This document shows, one piece after another, positions 57,516 to 64,000 of a stretch of 64,000 bases of DNA (position 1 is the stretch's first letter; each line of letters begins with the position of its first letter). The notes below the pieces were generated by a model. The model was given only the letters and a program-made list of their open reading frames with translations, was not told the DNA's origin and did no database searches. The position numbers and the translations under genes are program-made. Source of the DNA: Fomitopsis serialis (Eukaryota > Basidiomycota > Agaricomycetes > Polyporales > Fomitopsidaceae); NCBI RefSeq assembly GCF_022376445.1, contig NW_025954992.1, forward strand, positions 124,001 to 188,000, given 5' to 3'.

Positions 57516-58148
57516 TGTCAAAGGTTGAAGGCTTTAGGATGCTCTACGACTGTCACGACGGAATGACGGGGGAGGGAAGAGCAGTAGCGGTAGAATCGAC
57601 TGGTAGTCACAGAATGTTGTGATTCGGACCAGCGGTGCTGACAATGGTGGAGCACTGGCAATGCCACTTACAGGCACCCTAGGTCAATCAGAATCATGCG
57701 TACATTCGACCGCTCTAGTGAGCAGCCGCAATGTGCTTACCATGCGACTGTCCAACTGCAGGGTGAACGGCTGACCAGTGGTCGCGAATGAAGACTCGGC
57801 CCTGCGTAAAGAATGGAAGTGCATGGGGAAAAACACGCACAAGTAACAGAATCACACCCCTCGTACATGGTCGCGCTATATGAAACTAGCACTGCTGGAA
57901 GCCATGCGTGCATGCGTGCCCAGTTGCCCGTGTCTGACGAGCCAGAATCGACAATGCGCCGTAGGTTGTATAGTATTCGTCTTCTGGGTTCACGTTCACC
58001 TGTCAGGAATGTACTTGCTCTTGCAACTGATGATCGTTCTAGGAGTCCGTCAAGAGCCGCGATAGCGTTCACAAGCAGGCGAAGCACGGATTTGGGAGAG
58101 GAAGAGATGCCGACGGGCGCCAGCCCGAGGCTACAACTACAAGCGGCC
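57516..58148. other. intergenic region before TSC1
   Basis: 633 bp between divergent cerato-platanin and TSC1 genes. The TSC1 frame stays open upstream to about 57813, including an ATG at 58107, but the upstream part looks non-conserved. Confidence 0.4.
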
Positions 58149-61100
58149 ATGGACGTCTCCCAGCTCTGCCGTACCCTCCGCCTCGTCCTCGAGTCCGCAC
58201 CAGACGCGCCCTCGCTCGACGACCTCTTCAAACAGGCTGACAGCTTTGCTGAGGGAGTGCGAGGCTCCCCTCACCGTGCGGCAATCGTCGCCGCGCTCGA
58301 AGACGAGCTCCAGGCGATCTACGACCCGGTCATCGACTATGCCTCCCTCACGCAGGCGGAACCTTTCCTCGGGTGCTGTACCATCTCCGCCCGATCTTAC
58401 CACCGTCTTCCTTAATCTCTACGTGGTTCGAGCCTACGCTGCGGCCAGCGCTCCGAGAGCCGAGGTTACCTACGCCTTCCGTAGAGTATGCGAAGGGGCT
58501 CATCATAGCTGCCCTCGACGTTGGGTCTTATGCCGACGAGGGGGAGGAGGAGCGCGAGAAGCAGCAGGAGAAGGTCAGCGGGTTCCGGCGGCGACTGATG
58601 GACCTCTACCTCCTGGACGCTTTGAACGAGAGCTCTGGAGATGACGTCCTGGAGTGGGCGACTCTGGACGTGGAGCAGCGAGAGAAGAAAAGCTGCTGGA
58701 AGACGAACCTGGAGGACGTTCTCATCCGAGTGGGTCTCGAACGGCCAGAGGTGAGCGCAAATCCTTGTATGTTTGCTTGGCATCGCATGAGGAAGGGCGC
58801 AAGCGATGCTACGCCGGAATGATGCTGGACAGACCGTCTCAGTATTACTTGGAAGCATCACACTCATGAACCCTTGACAGGACTTCCTCACAGAGGTCTT
58901 CCACTGTTTCACGTTGCCGTCATCGCGGTTGCAGCTCCTCATCCTCCTCAACGCATACACGTCCCAGCAGAAGTTCCCAGACGTCGCTGCCGTCTTGGCC
59001 TCCCATAGGCTCACCACTACAATCCTGTACTCCCTCCTCTTCGACAACTCCTCAACCGTAGCGATCGTCGCTTTAACCGTCCTCACGAAGCTCCTCCCCA
59101 TCTTCGCAGTGAAGGCTGCAGAGCAGCTAAAACGTTACGTTCCGCTCCTCGTGCTCGTGCTCGCGCGCATCGTCTGTTGGCGCGAACGAGAGGCCCCCAC
59201 GCCCTCGGAGTTCTCTCCAGACGCAGAAGGCGCGAGCCAGTCTGGAAACGACAGCGATGTCGAGGGGGGCCTGCCTGACGGTGCATACACACCGCCGATC
59301 CATGAAGACATTACATGGGAGCGGCTGGAACAGACTTTCCTCGGTGGGGCGTCGTCTGCGCCGTCGCCCCATCGGTATTTCACAGTGCTATATTATCTGT
59401 ACCCGTGTAACACTATCCGGTTCTTGCGGTACCCCATCCAGTACGTTACCGAGTTTGCGAGCCAGAACCCATACGCTGTGGAATGGGACGTGGTACTAGA
59501 CGAACCGCAAATCAGAAGCAGGAGTGAGGTATGCACCTTCCTCGCTCTCTCTTCGTCTGTATATTGAACTATTGGTTACAAGCCTTTGATGCGTGGACAC
59601 GTCCTGCACCCACACCTCATCTGGCGGGGCCCTGCAGAAGAGCTGTCCAAGCCTGACTTCTGGGCTGACTACGACACCGCGGGGATCCTCGGCGAGTGCA
59701 CGATGCTTGACGTGCGTAACGCCGCGCTTGGCATGCAGCAGCGCGCCCCCGCCGTCATCTCGCCCGAACTGTCCGTCCTCCCCACATCCCCAGGCCCCAC
59801 CCGCACTTTCGCCGACTCCCCCGCGTCCGCGTACGCGCTGCCCTGCCCGACAGTGCGCAACGAGGGCCTGTCCACGCCCGTGACAGCCAGTACGCCCGGC
59901 CGCCCACGCGTATCCCTGCAGGACATGATTGCGACGTCTGTCGCGCTCAAGTCGGGGTTGGACGTCGAGATCGTGCACCCGTCGGCCTCGTGGTCTGCCG
60001 AGGTGTTTCCCCCCGTACGATCCCGCTCCCCATCGCGTGAGACGAGCGAGCAAGCGGAGAGGACGCCCGACCGCTCGAGCGACGCGAGTGGGCAGGAGGT
60101 GTCGTTGCACGTCCGGCAGGCGCTCGGTAGGTTGCAGAGGGACGTATTGCTGTTGAGGAACGAGCTCAACCTCGAGTTGTGGAGCTCGAGAGAGAACGTG
60201 AAACATATCGGGAGGTTGTATCAGGATAGGGTGCTCTCGAAGACGGCGGAGATGGAGCGACAGGGCCTGGTGAGTGCAACGACGCTTGGGATACCGGTGA
60301 CGGGTTTTGATTGGTGTCCGTCGGCGTTGCAGCACAACAAGCTGCGCGAGTATAAGACGGAGGTGATGCGTCTGCAGCGGGCGCTCAAGGAGCACAAGGA
60401 GCAGTCCAACGCGGTGAAGAACCAATTGCAGGACCACAGTAAGAAGGCGCAAGAAAGGCTGCGAGAGTTCAGGAACGAGAAGAAAGGCTGGATGGAGGAG
60501 GCGGCTGTCATGCGCGCAGCGGACAAGGAGGCAAAGGTCAGTTCGGGGCTTGCGCATAGGAGCGCAGATGAGGTATCTGAACGTGGCATGTGCGCAGGAA
60601 ACTTTCGCAGCGCAGGGGAAGCTACTCGAGGAAGCACTTCAGAGGGTCTTCCAGCTGGAGACAAAAATCAGGGAGAACGCCCCGAAGGTCGATAGGTTAC
60701 ATGACTACGAAAAGCAGATTGAACAGCTGGTTACACTTCAACGCCTATGGTACGTCTGTGCATTGGCCTTAGAGTGTGGTATCTCAACGCGTCACATAGG
60801 GAACTAGACGTCCAGAAGCTGAACGACCAAACGGAGTATCTGCAAATATTCAACAGTAAATACGGCAAAATGGAGCTTAGGCTTGACACGTACGAACAGA
60901 CTCATGCGGATCTGACACAAATCTTAGAGTACGCGACGATGAGCAGTGGCGTTGCATGAAGTATTGACGACTGTCATGTTCACAGGAAGCAGCGTCAACA
61001 CGTCCGATCACTCGAAAGCCAGCTGGGTGCTACGCGGAAGCAGCTAGAAGGCGCACGGAAAATGTCAAGCCTGGCAAGAATGTCTAAAGCAGGCGAAGAG

Positions 61101-61304
61101 GTCGAGCAACTATCAGCAGCGAACCGGCGGTTACGAGAGGAGAAAGATGATCTACGTGATGAGCTCGAGGAGCACAAAGCAATGGTAGAGGCTTTGAAGG
61201 CGACGGTCAGTGGTAGGCAGGGGCTCATTGGCAGTGGCCGGACGTCGCGGTCAGGCTCTGGGACCCTGTGGCCCGCGGGAGATGCGGGTGTGGCGGCAAC
61301 GTGA
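58149..61304 (+). CDS. TSC1: hamartin/TSC1-like protein
   Basis: Exons 58149-58750, 58881-59528, 59583-60269, 60333-60536, 60598-60749, 60800-60928 and 60986-61304, about 913 residues. The N-terminal half is the helical hamartin domain (YHLRPILPPSSLISTWFEPT, DFLTEVFHCFTL, then RYFTVLYYLYPCNTIRFLRY and HVLHPHLIWRGP). A Ser/Pro-rich linker and a long C-terminal coiled coil (KLREYKTEVMRLQRALKEHK onward) complete the typical TSC1 layout. TSC1 with TSC2 forms a Rheb GAP that restrains TORC1. One G is probably missing at 58371-58373 between EPFL and GVLYHL. ATG 58149 has a good context; ATG 58107 would add 14 residues. Confidence 0.85.
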
Positions 61305-61617
61305 GGCGACGGTTCGAGAATGTTGATGTCCGGTGGCGGTACGTCCCGCGGCGTATGGGTGCAGTCTCTGGATCCCAGATGGTTGGAATGTAGTCACATG
61401 CGATAATACACTGTACTCTATGTCTCGACATGAACTGCTCGGTGCGGAGTGTGTCCGCAAGTCAACCGCAAGCAACATCATGCTTTAATCATAGTTAAGA
61501 ATCGGCTCGGGAGGCGCTGGATGTGTGGTAGCGCCGGTGTGGCGGATAAGGGGTGTGGAAGGGGATGGAAGGCGGGCGAACGCGCTTCCGGCGTGCGAGA
61601 CTTGTCGAATGCGGATG

Positions 61618-61630
61618 GAAGGTTCGAGAA
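61618..61630 (+). promoter_or_regulatory. heat-shock element upstream of HSP90
   Basis: GAAggTTCgaGAA is a perfect three-unit nGAAnnTTCnnGAAn array, 117 bp upstream of the HSP90 ATG. A TACAAATAG TATA-like sequence follows at 61648-61656. A related TTCGAGAATGTTG occurs at 61313-61325. HSF control is expected for HSP90. Confidence 0.7.
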
Positions 61631-61746
61631 TGAAAAGAGAGCAGCCGTACAAATAGCCTCTCCTGCCCGCCCTCCCCTCCTCGTCTTCTGACATCCACGC
61701 CCACATCCCCAGCTATACCCACATCCCACCCTTATCTTCTCAAAAA

Positions 61747-64000
61747 ATGGCTACCGAGAGCTTTGGTTTCCAGGCCGAGATCAGCCAGTTGCTCGACCTG
61801 ATCATCAGTAAGCATGCTCGTCTTCATCTCGCGACGCGCGTCGCCTCAAACGCGTCCTTGCAGACACCTTCTACTCGAACAAGGAGATCTTCCTTCGGGA
61901 GATCATCTCGAACGCCTCCGATGCCCTGGACAAGATCCGCTATGCGTCTCTCACCGACCCGTCGGCCCTCGACACCGGCAAGGACCTCTACATCCGTATC
62001 ATCCCCGACAAAGAGAACAAGATTCTCCGACTCATCGACACGGGTATCGGTATGACCAAGGCCGACATGGTCAACAACCTCGGTACCATTGCCAAGTCCG
62101 GCACCAAGGTTTGTAGCGATGAGCCTCCACCTGAGATTTTCCATCTGACGATCTGCTCTTAGGGTTTCATGGAGGCATTGAGCTCAGGTGCCGACATTTC
62201 CATGATCGGCCAGTTTGGTGTCGGTTTCTACTCCTCGTACCTCGTCGCCGAGCGCGTGCAAGTCATCTCGAAGCACAACGACGATGAGCAGTACATCTGG
62301 GAGTCCGCTGCGGGTGGCACCTTCACTATCACTTCCGACAACATCAACCCTCCTCTCGGCCGTGGTACCGAGATCCGTCTCTTCATGAAGGAGGACCAGC
62401 TCGAGTACCTCGAGGAGAAGCGCATCAAGGACATTGTCAAGAAGCACTCCGAGTTCATCTCGTACCCCATTCAGTTGGCCGTGACCAAGGAGGTCGAGAA
62501 GGTACGTACACGTCTAATGTCACTTGTTGCAGTGCGTCGACTGACACGAATCGTTGTTTAGGAGGTTGAAGACGAGGAGGAGGAGGAGGCGAAGGAGGAT
62601 GAAGAGAAGCCGAAGATCGAGGAGGTTGATGAGGAGGAGAAGCCTAAGAAGACCAAGAAGATCAAGGAGAAGGAGGTTCAAAACGAGGAGCTCAACAAGA
62701 CGAAGCCCATCTGGACGCGTAACCCCAGCGAGATCACTCAAGAGGAATACTCTGCCTTCTACAAGAGCTTGACGAACGACTGGGAGGAGCATCTCGCTGT
62801 CAAGCACTTCTCCGTCGAGGGTCAGCTTGAGTTCAAGGCCATCCTCTTCGTTCCCAAGCGGTAAGTGCACTAGGGTATGTCAGGCGAATGCGTGACTGAC
62901 CGTCGCCTTACAGTGCACCCTTCGATCTCTTCGAGACCAAGAAGAAGCGCAACAACATCAAGCTCTATGTTCGCCGCGTCTTCATCATGGACGACTGCGA
63001 GGATCTCATCCCCGAGTACCTCAACTTCGTCAAGGGTATCGTTGACTCTGAGGATCTGCCGCTCAATATCTCTCGTGAGACGCTCCAGCAGAACAAGATC
63101 CTCAAGGTCATCCGCAAGAACATTGTTAAGAAGTGCCTCGACTTGATCACTGAGATCTCGGAGGACAAGGACAACTTCAACAAGTTCTACGAGTCTTTCG
63201 GCAAGAACCTCAAGCTCGGTGTTCACGAGGACGCGCAGAACCGCAGCAAGCTCGCTGAATTCCTCCGCTTCTACACGACGAAGTCGCAGGAGGAGATGAC
63301 CTCGCTCAAGGGTAAGTCGCGTCGACCTCACGTTCATGGCTCATTCGCTAATGATCCCCCTTAGACTACATCACTCGTATGCCCGAGGTCCAGAAGAACA
63401 TCTACTACCTCACTGGCGAGTCGCTCTCTGCTGTGAAGGACTCGCCTTTCCTCGAGGTGCTTAAGCGCAAGGGCTTCGAGGTCCTTCTGCTCGTCGACCC
63501 CATCGACGAGTATGCCATCACCCAGCTCAAGGAGTTCGATGGCCACAAGCTCATCTGTGTGTCGAAGGAGGGCCTCGAGCTCGAGGAGACCGACGAGGAG
63601 AAGAAGGAGCGCGAGGAGGAGGCCAAGCAGTTCGAGGACCTGTGCAAGGCCGTCAAGGATGCGCTCGGCGACAAGGTCGAGAAGGTCGTCGTCTCGAACC
63701 GTATCTCTGACTCGCCGTGCGTGCTCGTCACCGGTCAGTTCGGCTGGTCGTCGAACATGGAGCGCATCATGAAGGCGCAGGCGCTCCGCGACTCGTCGAT
63801 GTCGTCGTACATGGCTTCGAAGAAGACGCTCGAGCTTAACCCGCACAACCCGATCGTCAAGGAGCTCAGGAAGAAGGTGGCGGAGGACCAGGCGGACAAG
63901 TCCGTGCGCGACCTGACGTACCTCCTCTTCGAGACCGCTCTCCTCACCTCTGGTTTCTCGCTCGACGACCCGACGTCGTTCGCGAAGCGCATCCACCGCA
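61747..64000 (+). CDS. HSP90: HSP90 chaperone, 3' end beyond window
   Basis: Exons 61747-61807, 61864-62108, 62163-62501, 62562-62860, 62914-63311 and 63365 to the window edge. The N-terminal ATPase domain has [40 protein letters not shown] and [15 protein letters not shown]. The charged linker ([16 protein letters not shown]) leads into the middle domain with [20 protein letters not shown] and the catalytic-loop region [19 protein letters not shown]. The C-terminal dimerisation domain has begun when the sequence ends, so the MEEVD tail is not seen. It is cytosolic HSP90, needed for client kinases and transcription factors. Codon use is strongly biased to C/G, as in highly expressed genes, and the frame is intact. 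Confidence 0.97.

Noticed and set aside
59496..60557. 353-codon minus-strand open frame rich in Arg and Leu
   Set aside because: It is antisense to TSC1, whose plus-strand exons carry the conserved hamartin and coiled-coil sequence. Composition is typical of a GC-rich shadow frame.
62520..63996. Leu/Val/Glu-rich minus-strand frames opposite HSP90
   Set aside because: Classic antisense shadows of a codon-biased gene; HSP90 is certain on the plus strand.

Overview
The window is nuclear DNA of a filamentous basidiomycete, most likely an agaricomycete. Genes are dense and broken by many canonical introns of about 50-60 nt, with several exons of 8-21 nt. Families typical of mushroom-forming fungi are present: a cerato-platanin, an opsin-like membrane protein without retinal lysine, a seven-TM membrane protein, a secreted Ser-rich cell-surface protein and expanded F-box-like/LRR genes. 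I see no rRNA, tRNA, CRISPR, virus or transposon.

Layout. 0.3-17 kb is mostly conserved cell biology: a Gly/Met-rich protein (-), VPS37 of ESCRT-I (+), a PAP2 lipid phosphatase (+), a secreted Ser/Cys protein (-), an unknown gene (-), a GYP7-type Rab-GAP (-), ribosomal protein eS21 (+), a small coiled-coil protein (+), a Gfo/Idh/MocA-type oxidoreductase (+) and aprataxin (-). 17.5-24.6 kb is a tandem array of three alpha/beta-hydrolases with peroxisome-type C-termini. 25.1-37.5 kb is accessory: two F-box-like genes in tandem (+), a seven-TM protein (-), a DUF1264 protein (+) and a second, inverted tandem pair of F-box-like copies (-). 38-54 kb is housekeeping again: NAC-alpha, TRM9, ALG13, P5C reductase, proteasome RPT3, CBP20, an RRM-like protein, an opsin-like protein, SNRNP27, eIF1, a basic protein and PPP4R2. 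54.7-64 kb holds another F-box-like gene, a cerato-platanin, TSC1/hamartin and the 5' part of HSP90, which runs off the window.

The most important technical observation is that about two dozen reading-frame breaks, in genes that must be functional in a living fungus (eIF1, ALG13, TRM9, P5CR, PPP4R2, SNRNP27), can all be explained by loss of exactly one base, often in a homopolymer. This looks like a systematic deletion bias of an unpolished assembly. Frame breaks in the F-box copies should be read with that in mind.

Biologically, the best leads are the hydrolase triplet (five of eight exons identical in length in all three copies, different C-terminal tripeptides), the duplicated F-box units, a recurrent GACGCGTC/GTCGCGTC element near gene starts, two apparent GC-AG introns in neighbouring genes, and a perfect three-unit heat-shock element before HSP90.
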